Positions 33,149 to 42,689 of a stretch of 64,000 bases of DNA are shown in pieces. Positions within the stretch are counted from its first letter, which is position 1. Each line of letters begins with the position of its first letter. The position numbers were made by a program, and so were the translations under genes. Below the pieces are notes generated by a model. That model ran no database searches and was not told where the DNA came from. It was given only the letters and a program-made list of their open reading frames with translations. The DNA comes from Leptospira fainei serovar Hurstbridge str. BUT 6 (lineage in GTDB: Bacteria > Spirochaetota > Leptospiria > Leptospirales > Leptospiraceae): NCBI RefSeq assembly GCF_000306235.2, contig NZ_AKWZ02000012.1, positions 1 through 64,000 of the forward strand, written 5' to 3'.

Positions 33149-34294
33149 ATGAACTCTACGTCCCAAATGAGCATACCGACCGATCAAGTTGAACCTGTTC
33201 GGACAACGAAAACGTACAGCTGGATGATCGATCTCGTTTATAAAGCACGAGGCTTTGCGTTTGATTCTTTTGAAGAGCATTTCCCGAACGGAAGGTCGGA
33301 CGGAAAATTAGATGCGCCCTATCCTTCCGTCCTTATGGCAAATCACGTTTCGGAAGCCGATGTCCCTGCGCTGGCGGCGGTCTATCGGCACGTATTTCCG
33401 AAGATTAAATTCGCAATTCCTGCTCGTGAAGATATGCTTGGGAAGGGATTCTTAGTGAACGAACTCAGACCTAAAGGGATCTTGAAATTTATCTTAGGCT
33501 TGATCGACAAGTCTATGATCATTCCAAAATTCATGGATTATATAGGCTGTGTTCCTATAAAGAGACCGTTTCGGGATAATACAAGGGAACTTCTGAAAAA
33601 AGGGGAACTCCGGGATATGGTAGAGCAGGAATGGAGCTACCTCTCCGAAAAAATCGCCCAAGGAAGAACCTTGTTCCTATTCCCCGAAGGTACATTTAAC
33701 CACGACGGTTATATGAATCAAATCAAGAAAGGGGTTTATTTCCTTCGCTCCAAGTTCAAAGGATTACATTTTAATTCGTTCACGTTCACTTACGATTATT
33801 TCTCTTCAAAAAAGGCCGAACTTCATATCGGTTACGGACAACCCTTCCCGATTCCAGAAGAAGCCAGCGCGGATGAAGTGGCGGGCATCGTAAAGGAAAG
33901 ATTAGGAAACGGTTATACGGTTACGGCCGGGAATTTAGCCTCCTACATTCTTCTAAAATGCGAAGGAAAAGCGAGAGAAAGTAAAACCAAATTATTCAGC
34001 GCGCTAAAGACTCTCGCGGAAACGATCCGTTCCAAGCATCCCGAAATTTATATTTCGCAAAAATTTTCAGGCGAGAATTTAGCGAGCGCTTTCGATTCCT
34101 TCTTAGGAAAGGTCAAAGAGAAAGGGTATTTAAAACTGGACGGCGAAGATATCGTTTTCGATGAAAAATTATTTCAAGCGCCGAAAGATACGCATAATTT
34201 AAGAAAGAAAAATTTAGTCCTATATCATAAAAACCAGCTAACTTCTCATTTACCAAAATTGGAAGCGGCTTGGTCCAGTTTGCAAACCGCATAA
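33149..34294 (+). CDS. PlsC-like acyltransferase
   Basis: The 381-residue product has the glycerolipid acyltransferase motifs: NHVSEADVP (H-x4-D, about residue 67), a GCVPIKRP block, and LFPEGTFN (about 178). The C-terminal 150 residues go beyond the usual PlsC length. It probably acylates lysophosphatidic acid or a related lipid at the inner membrane. It lies between alr and two unknown genes in one operon. The AAGGAAAAATTTA before ATG is a fair ribosome binding site. Confidence 0.78.
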   Translation: MNSTSQMSIPTDQVEPVRTTKTYSWMIDLVYKARGFAFDSFEEHFPNGRSDGKLDAPYPSVLMANHVSEADVPALAAVYRHVFPKIKFAIPAREDMLGKGFLVNELRPKGILKFILGLIDKSMIIPKFMDYIGCVPIKRPFRDNTRELLKKGELRDMVEQEWSYLSEKIAQGRTLFLFPEGTFNHDGYMNQIKKGVYFLRSKFKGLHFNSFTFTYDYFSSKKAELHIGYGQPFPIPEEASADEVAGIVKERLGNGYTVTAGNLASYILLKCEGKARESKTKLFSALKTLAETIRSKHPEIYISQKFSGENLASAFDSFLGKVKEKGYLKLDGEDIVFDEKLFQAPKDTHNLRKKNLVLYHKNQLTSHLPKLEAAWSSLQTA

Positions 34295-34304
34295 GGAGAA
34301 TCGT

Positions 34305-35207
34305 TTGGCGTTTCGAATCGGTTTTTTTCGATCGCGAAAGTCCAGAGTTACCGTCTGGCTTACGCAACCCGGGCGACTCGAAGAGTCTTTCCGCAGGAGC
34401 TTACATTTTTTATTCGATTCAAGTTTGGAAGAACTCTTACCCGAAAACATCCGTCTTTCTCCATCCTTAGTCGGTCTGATTCGACTACCCGAAGAAAAGA
34501 TCCAAGTTTTGTCGGAAGAATTCCCCATCGAAAAAGCGTTCCCGCACAGTTCATTCGATGAATTTTTATCCGAAGAAACTAGAGAAGCCTTAGTAGAGTT
34601 GATTGCCGGCACTCAGGCTGCGCCGTCCAAGAATCTGATTTTAGGAATACTAAACCAACCTGAAATTCAGGATATCCTTTCCCAGGGATTAGAGAAAGTC
34701 TTAACCGAGTTCCATAAAAAAATCAACCCGTTGCACGGCGTCTTTCAAGCTGCCGGTTTGGAAAAGCAAGTTTCTCAATTCTTATCATCCTTATTACCCG
34801 CTTTTACGGAACGTATCGCGGATTTTGTCTCGATCGGTTCCGGGGCAACGGAAATCCAATCGGCGCTTCGAAACACACTGCGACTTCTTTTTAAAACCGG
34901 ATTTGCCGAAATGGGGAGAGTTGACGGCGGACAAATCGGACCTCGAGTGGACCGCCTTAGACGCGCCGTTGCTTCCGATTTGAAAGTTCAATCCGCAATA
35001 GAGAATTTGTACGCAACAGCGCGCGACACCTTGCTGAATCATTACCGAAAGGAAACGATCAGGGAATTCCTTGGCCTTTCCGCTACGGAGCTGGAACTTT
35101 GGATCGGTAAGGTTGCCGAGGACGCTGCCCATAATCTTAGGGAAGTAAATAAAAAAAGGAATCTTTCGCCCCTGATTTTAGAAATATTGAAGGATATACT
35201 AGGTTGA
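34305..35207 (+). CDS. hypothetical protein, mostly helical
   Basis: The 300-residue product starts at TTG 34305, which has AAGGAG at the right distance and only ten bases after the acyltransferase gene. It has no signal peptide or membrane helix; long amphipathic helices fill residues 100-300. No domain was recognised. Its stop overlaps the start of the next gene, so the two products may act together, possibly with the acyltransferase. Confidence 0.6.
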   Translation: MAFRIGFFRSRKSRVTVWLTQPGRLEESFRRSLHFLFDSSLEELLPENIRLSPSLVGLIRLPEEKIQVLSEEFPIEKAFPHSSFDEFLSEETREALVELIAGTQAAPSKNLILGILNQPEIQDILSQGLEKVLTEFHKKINPLHGVFQAAGLEKQVSQFLSSLLPAFTERIADFVSIGSGATEIQSALRNTLRLLFKTGFAEMGRVDGGQIGPRVDRLRRAVASDLKVQSAIENLYATARDTLLNHYRKETIREFLGLSATELELWIGKVAEDAAHNLREVNKKRNLSPLILEILKDILG

Positions 35208-35956
35208 AAAAAGTCATATCCACAATTCAAAATGCTCTAGAATATCTGGACAAACTCGGTCCGCAGAAATCGTTTCAGCTATTTCGAAATTTAGGATATG
35301 AAGCCCTATTTTCCATCTCGGAAAAAGTGGACCACAAAAAGCTACTTTATCTAAGTCAGCATCTGGGTGAAAAGGAAATAGTCTCGCTCATCCAGTCTAT
35401 ACCGGAAACGATTTTAGTTCCGCTGATTCGGGAATCGGATCCGGCAGACCTTGTTTTTTTCGTAAAACATTTGGGATTGCCGGACTTGACGATTTTAGCT
35501 CAGGCCCTACCGGCGGAAGATGTCCGAGAGATTAATCAAGCGTTAGGACATAAGGCAATCGTTGAAATTTTACAAGGATTGGGATCTCTTCGATCTTTAG
35601 AATATTTGAATGCTGTCGGCCTGGAATCGTTTTTGGAATTAGCGAAGTCCCTTCCGGTCAAAGACTTTATCCCGTTAGCGAATGCTCTGACTCCGCAGGA
35701 ATGCGCCGAATGGATGCAAAAAAGGGGTGTCGCCGAAATCCCCCGACTCCTAAAGGGATTCGGAACGAAGAACGCCCTGATTTTGCTTAAGCAGGTCGGC
35801 TTTACGAAAATTCTGCCTTTGTTGGAACTCCTAGGACTAGAACCGTTATTTTCGCTCACCGCTCTTCTTGCGGATATGAATTTACCGATCACAAAAAAGG
35901 CCGCAGGGAAAAAGAAACTTATCGCGAAAAAGAAAAAAGGGAAACATAGGCGTTAA
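35204..35956 (+). CDS. helical repeat protein with lysine-rich tail
   Basis: The 250-residue product is built of repeats of about 20-25 residues with the pattern L-x2-hydrophobic-x6-PxxDhhxLhxxL (for example LPDLTILAQALPAEDVREI and LPVKDFIPLANALTPQECA), like HEAT- or FliG/MgtE-N-type helical repeats. The last 20 residues are nearly all lysine and arginine, which would bind membranes or nucleic acid. It starts at TTG inside the TTGA that ends the gene before. The function is unknown. Confidence 0.6.
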   Translation: MKKVISTIQNALEYLDKLGPQKSFQLFRNLGYEALFSISEKVDHKKLLYLSQHLGEKEIVSLIQSIPETILVPLIRESDPADLVFFVKHLGLPDLTILAQALPAEDVREINQALGHKAIVEILQGLGSLRSLEYLNAVGLESFLELAKSLPVKDFIPLANALTPQECAEWMQKRGVAEIPRLLKGFGTKNALILLKQVGFTKILPLLELLGLEPLFSLTALLADMNLPITKKAAGKKKLIAKKKKGKHRR

Positions 35957-35965
35957 ACGAACCCG

Positions 35966-36631
35966 TTAATTTTCATTACTTTTTTTTGATGCAAGAACTT
36001 CCCCCCTGCTCTTTTCGATATTCTCGATTCTCTCTTTGACTATTTTTCCGTATTCGCTGTTTGTTGATCGATCGGAGGCGGAAGATTTTTCAAAGTTCTC
36101 CATGCTATACTTAAGAATTTCCAGCATATCGTCCGATCTTTTCAATTTTGTATCCAAAAAGAAATTCATATCCTCTTTGGAAACCTCCTTTCTATCTAGA
36201 AGGTCGCTCTGGATGCGATAGTAATTATCCTCTTCTTCTTTGCGTTTGACGGCTTCTTCCGAAGAGATTTTACGGGGAATCAATCGATTGTTCGGGAACC
36301 GATCCGCAAGCGGTTTGAACCTTTCGTACATCTGCTCATAAAGCTTTGCTCTGTCTTCATCGCTCAACTTATCCAAGTAAGATTTTTTTTCTTCCGGGAT
36401 CTTCGGTTCGTTCGGATCCGAGACTTTTTCTTCCGTAGAGCCGGAGAAATCCACAAACCCGGATGAGCTATCAAAAAGAGAACTTTCCTTTCTGGAAACG
36501 GTATCTTGGGAGAGCCCGCCTTGAAGGAGCTCCGACTTCCTTTCGTTATCGGCAGGAGACCAAAAGGCAATCAGTAACACCGATAAAAGTAGAATCACAA
36601 AAATCGAATAAAAGAAAAATCGATGCTTCAT
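35966..36631 (-). CDS. membrane-anchored hypothetical protein
   Basis: The 221-residue product has one N-terminal membrane helix (FFFYSIFVILLLSVLLIAFW, residues 5-24) and a charged, largely helical remainder rich in Glu, Lys and Ser. Its ATG overlaps the stop of the histidine kinase upstream (ATGA), so the two are translated together. It may be a partner of that kinase. No known domain was seen. Confidence 0.55.
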   Translation of the reverse strand: MKHRFFFYSIFVILLLSVLLIAFWSPADNERKSELLQGGLSQDTVSRKESSLFDSSSGFVDFSGSTEEKVSDPNEPKIPEEKKSYLDKLSDEDRAKLYEQMYERFKPLADRFPNNRLIPRKISSEEAVKRKEEEDNYYRIQSDLLDRKEVSKEDMNFFLDTKLKRSDDMLEILKYSMENFEKSSASDRSTNSEYGKIVKERIENIEKSRGEVLASKKSNEN

Positions 36632-38949
36632 GCGGTAAATAAGGGTAAAACGACCCTAAAAATACTTCCACCTTTTGGGTTGGGCTCTACGAAGACTTCC
36701 CCGCCGATTTTATTCACGAGAGTACGGCTAATCGATAACCCGAGGCCGGTTCCTCCAACGGTACGATTCCGCTGATCCGGCACGCGAAAAAATCGTTCAA
36801 AAATCATTTCCTTATATTTCGGATCGATTCCGATGCCCATGTCGATAACGCTAAGTTCTAATTTGGAAGGGGAAATCTTCTTTAAGGTAACGTCAACAGT
36901 TCCCCTTTCCGTATATTTGATTGCATTCACAAACAAGTTGGTGACGATTTGAGAAAACTCGAATCGAACCCCCTTTATCCGCAATCCTTTGGCAAGATTG
37001 GATACGACTTCCAAACCTTTCTCGACTGCCGGCGGAGAATTAATGTACAAGACTTCCTCGATAACCACCGCAGGGTCGAAAATTTCCTCCATTTCCTCGG
37101 ATGACTGGGAATCCTTCTTTTCCAACTGAAGCAGATTTTCAATCAGGAAATTCAGTCTCCGTACGTTCTTACGAATTACGTCGGCCATTTCCTTTTGCTC
37201 TTCGTTTAACGTTAGGACTGGATCCGACAAAAGTAAATCGAAGTACCCTTGAATGTTCGTCATCGGGGATCTTAGTTCGTGGGAGATATTGGAAATAAAT
37301 TCGTGTTTGATTCTCTCCGATTCCAAAACGAGCGCGTTATCACTGACTTGGATTTGATAAAATCTCTTTGTTTCGGCGCTAAATCCGGTTACGCTTAAGC
37401 CTACCGAAAACCGAGTCCCGTCCTTTAAAATCAAAGTCGCCTCGGGAAGAAATGCCATATTCTGATCTTTTCCCCCAGGCGCTTTCAGTTCGTTTTGGTC
37501 CAGAATGTCCGGTAGAATTCTCGCTAGTCTGATATTTTTGATTTCGGAACCTTGGTATCCGGAAACCTCCCGAAAACGGCGGTTAGCGTCCACTATCATT
37601 CTTGTATCCGCGTTAACGATTATCATCGCGTCCGTCGCGAATTCGAACATATAGCGATAGCGTTCTTCGGTAGTTTGTCTCTTTAAATCGCTTATATCAA
37701 GGCGGGTCTCTAAGAGATAATTATCCTCCATGAGGCGTTTGTTCTTTTCTTCTAAATCACGTATTTCTTGATTTAGATAATCTAATATACTATTGATCGT
37801 CGAACGAATAAAAAGATAAGGACTTGTCGGGATCTGCTGATCTAAAGACATCTCCCGCCGACCCGAAAATAAACCCAACGCAAGTTCTTTCATGTCCGTG
37901 ACTAAGTTTCGCAGGGGAGATTTCGTGAGTTCTTTCTTGTTCAGGCTGCGATTCGGATGTAGGGTTGAATAATATTCCGTATGTAATTTCGTTTTTTTGA
38001 AATCCAGCGCGCCGGGAAATTTCGGGAAGGGATTATCCGCTACCCGCTGTGCAGCCATATCCAATAATTGAGCGGTTTGACCGTCTCCCGGATATGTCTT
38101 TCTATATATTTCCACGACAAATCGGACGTCGTCTAACGAAGGCATGCTAGAAAGGATCCGTCCCAATTCCGAAACAGGACGTCTGTAAAATCCGTCCAAA
38201 TCCACCGGTTTCCAAGGACATGGACCTACCCAATCGGCCACGTACGAATCGCCTTCGTAAGCTATATGATTGGCAAGATCTTCCATAGCCTTTTTCAAAG
38301 CCCTCGAAACCCGATTCGCCTCGTCGGGAAATTTAGACGCAAATCTTCCCGTAAACGCTAGCATGTTCGTCGGAAGATAGTACGGCGGAATCTCATTGTC
38401 CACGGTGAGACAGTAACCCTTTTCGCCGAAAAAAGGATACTCCTGCAATGATGCCGCAACCCCTAAGCATTCCGCTCTTATAAATTCGTGCACTAATAGG
38501 GTCGGGCGAGTAACCAAATAAGGCACCGGCTTTCTTCTATGATAGTTTTCCGATCGGAAAAATTCCTCCGCCACGAATCGATCTAGGGACAACGGGTGAA
38601 GGATCGGTAAAAAACTGTGATAAGAGTCACGTATCGCCTCCGCTTCCATATATGAGGCTGAATAAAATCCCTGAACTAAGCAGGATAGAATAATACCCCG
38701 GTATATGGTCCAATTCGGGGAAGTCCGACGCAATTGTTGGTCAAGCCAAGCGGTAAACGGAACCTCTCCTGCTTCGGCTCTTCCTTCTCTCAAATGAGCA
38801 AAAACCGCTTCGTAACTCTTCAGGACGCGTACACGAACTTTTACACCTTCTTCTTCGAAATATCCCCGGCTGAATGCCAAGAATACCGGGAAGGCGGTAA
38901 GCCGAGGAGTAGTGACTATCTCTATTTCAATCACCGGCCTATCCTTCAA
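36628..38949 (-). CDS. histidine kinase with N-terminal NMT1-like solute-binding domain
   Basis: The 773-residue product begins directly with a domain (about 5-310) resembling the NMT1/THI5 substrate-binding group: IVTTPRLTAFPVFLAFSRGYF, then YLPTNMLAFTGRF. No signal peptide or membrane helix is present, so ligand sensing would be cytoplasmic. A coiled coil (395-420), one PAS domain (430-545), HisKA with His557 (FISNISHELRSPM) and an ATPase (Asn675, DMGIGID with Asp703, GGTGLGLSIS) follow. The start is TTG 38949 or a GTG a few codons later. It is coupled to the membrane protein gene downstream. Confidence 0.8.
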   Translation of the reverse strand: MKDRPVIEIEIVTTPRLTAFPVFLAFSRGYFEEEGVKVRVRVLKSYEAVFAHLREGRAEAGEVPFTAWLDQQLRRTSPNWTIYRGIILSCLVQGFYSASYMEAEAIRDSYHSFLPILHPLSLDRFVAEEFFRSENYHRRKPVPYLVTRPTLLVHEFIRAECLGVAASLQEYPFFGEKGYCLTVDNEIPPYYLPTNMLAFTGRFASKFPDEANRVSRALKKAMEDLANHIAYEGDSYVADWVGPCPWKPVDLDGFYRRPVSELGRILSSMPSLDDVRFVVEIYRKTYPGDGQTAQLLDMAAQRVADNPFPKFPGALDFKKTKLHTEYYSTLHPNRSLNKKELTKSPLRNLVTDMKELALGLFSGRREMSLDQQIPTSPYLFIRSTINSILDYLNQEIRDLEEKNKRLMEDNYLLETRLDISDLKRQTTEERYRYMFEFATDAMIIVNADTRMIVDANRRFREVSGYQGSEIKNIRLARILPDILDQNELKAPGGKDQNMAFLPEATLILKDGTRFSVGLSVTGFSAETKRFYQIQVSDNALVLESERIKHEFISNISHELRSPMTNIQGYFDLLLSDPVLTLNEEQKEMADVIRKNVRRLNFLIENLLQLEKKDSQSSEEMEEIFDPAVVIEEVLYINSPPAVEKGLEVVSNLAKGLRIKGVRFEFSQIVTNLFVNAIKYTERGTVDVTLKKISPSKLELSVIDMGIGIDPKYKEMIFERFFRVPDQRNRTVGGTGLGLSISRTLVNKIGGEVFVEPNPKGGSIFRVVLPLFTA

Positions 38950-39087
38950 TATCCTTATCTTTTTTCAACCAACCCTTTTCTCAAACTGTGAAAAGACCTA
39001 AAAAACGCTTCAGAAGCCCCTAAAAATAGCCGAGAGACATAATAAGTCATTTTATACCGAACGGACTATAATTCGACCCGAGGACTG

Positions 39088-39669
39088 ATGAAGCTGACTG
39101 ATCTACCTGCCTTTCAAAGTATACTAAGCCGGATGGAAGAAATTCGAGGAATTCCGGATAAATTTGTCCACAAGACGGACGAAAACCGGGCTGACGTAGT
39201 TCCTACAGCCAATACCCAAGAATCCTTTTCCGAAATTCTAAATTCAAAGTTATCCGCCATCGAGAACACTCGAAACGTTAGAGGAGATTTGGATACTCTA
39301 GGCCTTTCCGGCTTCATTCAGCAAGAGTCGGCCCGAAACGGACTGGATCCGAATTTAGTAAAATCAGTGATTAAAGCGGAATCGGATTTTAAACCGAATG
39401 CTATCTCGCGGAAAGGAGCGATCGGATTAATGCAATTAATGCCCGGAACGGCGGAAATGTTGGGAGTCGAGGATCCTTTCGATCCTGCCGAGAACATATC
39501 GGGAGGAACAAAATTTTTAGGGGATCTAGTAAAAAGATTCGGCGATACGGATCTAGCTATCGCAGCTTATAACGCCGGGCCCGGCGCTGTGGAAAAGCAT
39601 AAGGGAATTCCCCCCTTTAAAGAAACCAAGGATTACGTTAAAAAAGTAAACCGATTCTGGAAGGGATAA
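39088..39669 (+). CDS. lytic transglycosylase (SLT domain)
   Basis: The 193-residue product has a C-terminal SLT domain (about 75-193): [17 protein letters not shown] with the catalytic Glu, [26 protein letters not shown]. It cuts peptidoglycan glycan strands. No signal peptide is seen, which is odd for such an enzyme. Proteins of this form in flagellated bacteria can be exported by another route, such as the flagellar apparatus, but that is a guess. The terminator hairpin overlaps its last codons. Confidence 0.82.
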   Translation: MKLTDLPAFQSILSRMEEIRGIPDKFVHKTDENRADVVPTANTQESFSEILNSKLSAIENTRNVRGDLDTLGLSGFIQQESARNGLDPNLVKSVIKAESDFKPNAISRKGAIGLMQLMPGTAEMLGVEDPFDPAENISGGTKFLGDLVKRFGDTDLAIAAYNAGPGAVEKHKGIPPFKETKDYVKKVNRFWKG

Positions 39670-39687
39670 TCCTCCAGAATCGGTTTC
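39651..39687 (+). terminator. terminator hairpin overlapping a gene end
   Basis: CCGATTCTGGA at 39651-39661 pairs perfectly with TCCAGAATCGG at 39673-39683 over an 11-base loop, then TTT. The stem includes the last three codons and stop of the transglycosylase gene. It lies before the convergent gene that ends at 39708. Confidence 0.65.
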
Positions 39688-39707
39688 CAATACCAAAAAG
39701 TTATTTT

Positions 39708-40058
39708 CTAATAGTACTTCTTAATTTCCTGAAATAAACAGGACGTTAAATGGGTGCAGGAAGACATCTTCTCCGGAATCAAGCAGACCTGCATTTTATC
39801 GAAATGTTTTCTGCAACCTCTCAAACAAGAATTCTCCATCTTATATAATTGATCTTCCGAAGCTTGCGGTAAGGATTCTTTCGTACATCGAGTTAGGGAA
39901 TCGCAATATTCGATACAGATCTCCTTGCCTTCCCAATCGCCTTTGCTGATAGAACCCGGCAGTTTTGCGTATTTTACCGCTACGAATCCCCCTATGGCAA
40001 TTCCAAGCAGTAGAATGGGAAGATAGCGGAAGACTTTTACAAGCCAGGGAGAAGTCAT
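39708..40058 (-). CDS. membrane-anchored cysteine-rich small protein
   Basis: The 116-residue product has one N-terminal membrane helix (YLPILLLGIAIGGFVAV, residues 12-28) and a domain with eight cysteines spaced as paired motifs (CIEYC, SCLRGC, then single ones), implying disulfides on the outer side. Its ATG overlaps the stop of the glycosyltransferase upstream, so the two are coupled. No known domain was seen. Confidence 0.6.
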   Translation of the reverse strand: MTSPWLVKVFRYLPILLLGIAIGGFVAVKYAKLPGSISKGDWEGKEICIEYCDSLTRCTKESLPQASEDQLYKMENSCLRGCRKHFDKMQVCLIPEKMSSCTHLTSCLFQEIKKYY

Positions 40059-41821
40059 CTTGCCTCCGAATTTTTTAATATGTGAGTAGGTTCATAATAG
40101 AAGATTAATTCTTGGCCGTGGCCGCTTTCGAGAAATTCGGACAATGTGAGCTCCCTTTTTCGGATCGGCCAGGATTGAACGAGTTTATAGTCTGCTCTAG
40201 GTTTCCAATGCGTAATATAGTCGATGACCGCCCGATCGCCATCGATACAATTCCGTTCCGAGCCCGGAACCGAATGGGCCACATCCGAGCCGACTAAGGC
40301 ATTCTTATACGAAAGTGCCGTCCAGGGATTCTCCGCAATTACGCAAACTTTCTTTGCTTCTAAAATTGGTCCCGAATCGGGAAAATCCGACAAGCTTAAG
40401 CCGGGGATTAAAGAAAATTGAACGTAGGCCATTAAGATGCCTGCGATAACTATATTACTAATCGCGTATATACTAATATTATTTACTAATTTAGGCGTAA
40501 GAATGAACGCAATGAACGCTGAGACGGCAAGAATTGCGGATAATATATCGAGAACTGTAGCAGCTCCAACAATCCATTCGTAGCAAACTTGTCCGACCGT
40601 GAGAAAGGCTCCAAAACCGATTAAAAAACCCATATTATAGGATAGAGGTTTTTTCAAGATTTCCAAATCAGTTCGAGAAAAGAAAACTCCGGCTCCGAGA
40701 AATGCAAGAGGTAATATCGGAAGAGCATAATAGAAATCCTTACGATTCGGGGTAAGATGAATCATAAGAATCGCAATGGATGCCCATACGAACGTCTTTC
40801 CTAAAACTTGCCCGTAATTTTTCGCTTTATTAGTAATCGCATATATATTTGCAAAAAGAAGTAAGAATGAAAAAGGCAGGCTATAAAGCAGCCAGCCTGC
40901 GGGAAGAATCCACTCCCCTTGATTCGTAGTTGCACTGGAAAATTTTCCCAAATTTTCCGTTAGAAAAAAGAAAGCCAGAAACTCTCGTCCCGCTTCGGAA
41001 AACGATAATAAGCTGATAATCCATAATGCAGGAACGACGAGAGCCGAAAGGTGAAATATTACGTTATCTTGAATTTCCTTCCCGATTCTTTTGAACCCGG
41101 TCCACTTTCCGGCCGAGTTAACGATAAAGACGCTTACGCTTGAAAACGATACTAATACGATTCCGGCATAGACCTGGAATAGCGGGCCTTTCACCAAGAA
41201 GGCCAAACCGGAAAGAATTCCGGCTGCAACCAGCCATCGTCGTTTGTGTGAAACCCGATACTTAAGAACTAAAACGGACACGGCCGCCACGAAAAAGACA
41301 AGAAACGCCTCCATCATAACTAGCCGGGAAAATTTAAACGTTCCCAAAGTGAATAAGAAGGATGCTGAAAATGCAAAAGCGAAGAAAGGATGAGAACCTA
41401 CGACTCGCAAACCATAGTATATGCAAAGTGCCGCAGATAAAAAAAGAAGGAAGGATGGGAATCTTTCCGCAAAAACGCTGGTCCCAAAAATAGAATCCGC
41501 GGCGATTCCGGACCAAAAGAGCGCAGGAGGTTTGTAAAGATTCATCACTCCTTCAAATTTCGGAAATAGAAACGAGGAACTTTGAAGACTTTCACGAATC
41601 GTCGCAATATGCATTTCTTCGTCGCCTTGCGTAAGAATTTGATAACTGCCTAAACCCGGCAATAAGAGACCTAACCCGAGCAATAAGAGAAGAGCTATAT
41701 ACATTGAGTCCCCTTTCCTGATCCAGAATCCCCAAAAAGGATCGTTTTCGAGGTTCTGTTGAGACGGTTTATTTTCCTTTGAAAGTTGAGAAGATTTTGT
41801 TTGAAATTCAAGCGCGCTCAT
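40055..41821 (-). CDS. GT39/ArnT-like membrane glycosyltransferase
   Basis: The 588-residue product has about twelve membrane helices. The first outer loop, SYQILTQGDEEMHIATIRES followed by NLYKPPALFWSGIAADSIFG, matches the PMT/ArnT family, where an acidic pair in this loop is catalytic. ArnT-type enzymes take sugars from polyprenyl phosphate carriers and add them to lipid or protein in the outer leaflet. The substrate is not known. It is coupled with the cysteine-rich protein. Confidence 0.8.
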   Translation of the reverse strand: MSALEFQTKSSQLSKENKPSQQNLENDPFWGFWIRKGDSMYIALLLLLGLGLLLPGLGSYQILTQGDEEMHIATIRESLQSSSFLFPKFEGVMNLYKPPALFWSGIAADSIFGTSVFAERFPSFLLFLSAALCIYYGLRVVGSHPFFAFAFSASFLFTLGTFKFSRLVMMEAFLVFFVAAVSVLVLKYRVSHKRRWLVAAGILSGLAFLVKGPLFQVYAGIVLVSFSSVSVFIVNSAGKWTGFKRIGKEIQDNVIFHLSALVVPALWIISLLSFSEAGREFLAFFFLTENLGKFSSATTNQGEWILPAGWLLYSLPFSFLLLFANIYAITNKAKNYGQVLGKTFVWASIAILMIHLTPNRKDFYYALPILPLAFLGAGVFFSRTDLEILKKPLSYNMGFLIGFGAFLTVGQVCYEWIVGAATVLDILSAILAVSAFIAFILTPKLVNNISIYAISNIVIAGILMAYVQFSLIPGLSLSDFPDSGPILEAKKVCVIAENPWTALSYKNALVGSDVAHSVPGSERNCIDGDRAVIDYITHWKPRADYKLVQSWPIRKRELTLSEFLESGHGQELIFYYEPTHILKNSEAR

Positions 41822-41963
41822 TATCTACTATGTAATTACTTACTTACATTTTACATTCTTCCGAAGGACCGGAATGCCGAGCAAGCGCGAAAAGTTTAAC
41901 AAAATGAAAAATCCGCTTGGCTGATTAGGCAACGGTCGGTATACATTTCCTGTGGACGGTTAA

Positions 41964-42650
41964 ATGACAAAACCTGTAAAAAAGAAGATCAAAAAAGAGG
42001 TTCGGAAATCCTCAACTTTGTCCGCGACAAAATCGTCCCCTAAGAAAAGGGACCGTATCGGAACAGAGAAAGCTTTAATGAAAGCCGCGATTCAGGTTTT
42101 TGCGCAAAAAGGATACGACGCAGCTACAACTAAAGATATCGCTAGCTTAGCAGGCGCGAATGAAGCCCTCATAATGAGATACTTCGGCGGAAAGCAGGGT
42201 CTGTTGGAAGCAATTCTCACCAGAGCGGAAGAGCTGGACGAAAATGGAGATGCTCTTCTCAAGAAATCTCCCACAGCTAAGGATTATACTCATCTGGAAG
42301 AAGCTTTGCTCGACTCTATTTTGGAGCGATGTTCCGAATTTAGAAACTATTCCGATTTCATGAAAGTTGCGGTGAGCAGAATCATCTTAGATGCCAACGT
42401 AAGCAAAATTATACAAACGAAAATCTATGAAAAAGCAATCCCGGAAATGGTTCGAGAATTAGAAAAATTTAAAAAAGCCGGCGAAATCGATTCTAAAGTG
42501 GATCTAAAGTCTGTCGCATTCGGAGTTTCCTCGCTTACGTTTGCTTTAGGCTTCATGGGGCAAATCGTCTACAAGGTTCCCGAGCCGGAAATCAAAGCAA
42601 CAATCCGAGAGATGGTTCGGTTATTACATAAAGGATTGAAATCTGATTAG
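41964..42650 (+). CDS. TetR family regulator with basic N-terminal extension
   Basis: The 228-residue product starts with about 35 lysine- and serine-rich residues, then the TetR HTH (ALMKAAIQVFAQKGYDAATTKDIASLAGANEALIMRYFGGK, described here as residues 39-79). The C-terminal domain is helical. It is divergent from the glycosyltransferase operon with a 142-bp gap, which might be its target. The basic tail may add non-specific DNA binding. Confidence 0.82.
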   Translation: MTKPVKKKIKKEVRKSSTLSATKSSPKKRDRIGTEKALMKAAIQVFAQKGYDAATTKDIASLAGANEALIMRYFGGKQGLLEAILTRAEELDENGDALLKKSPTAKDYTHLEEALLDSILERCSEFRNYSDFMKVAVSRIILDANVSKIIQTKIYEKAIPEMVRELEKFKKAGEIDSKVDLKSVAFGVSSLTFALGFMGQIVYKVPEPEIKATIREMVRLLHKGLKSD

Positions 42651-42658
42651 ATTTTTTT

Positions 42659-42689
42659 CCATCGCCCACCCTTCCTGGGTGGGGGATGG
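42659..42689 (+). terminator. strong hairpin after tetR
   Basis: CCATC-G-CCCACCC and GGGTGGG-G-GATGG form a 12-bp stem with one mismatch around a 5-base loop, nine bases after the tetR stop. A short TTTT follows at 42696. Confidence 0.6.
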
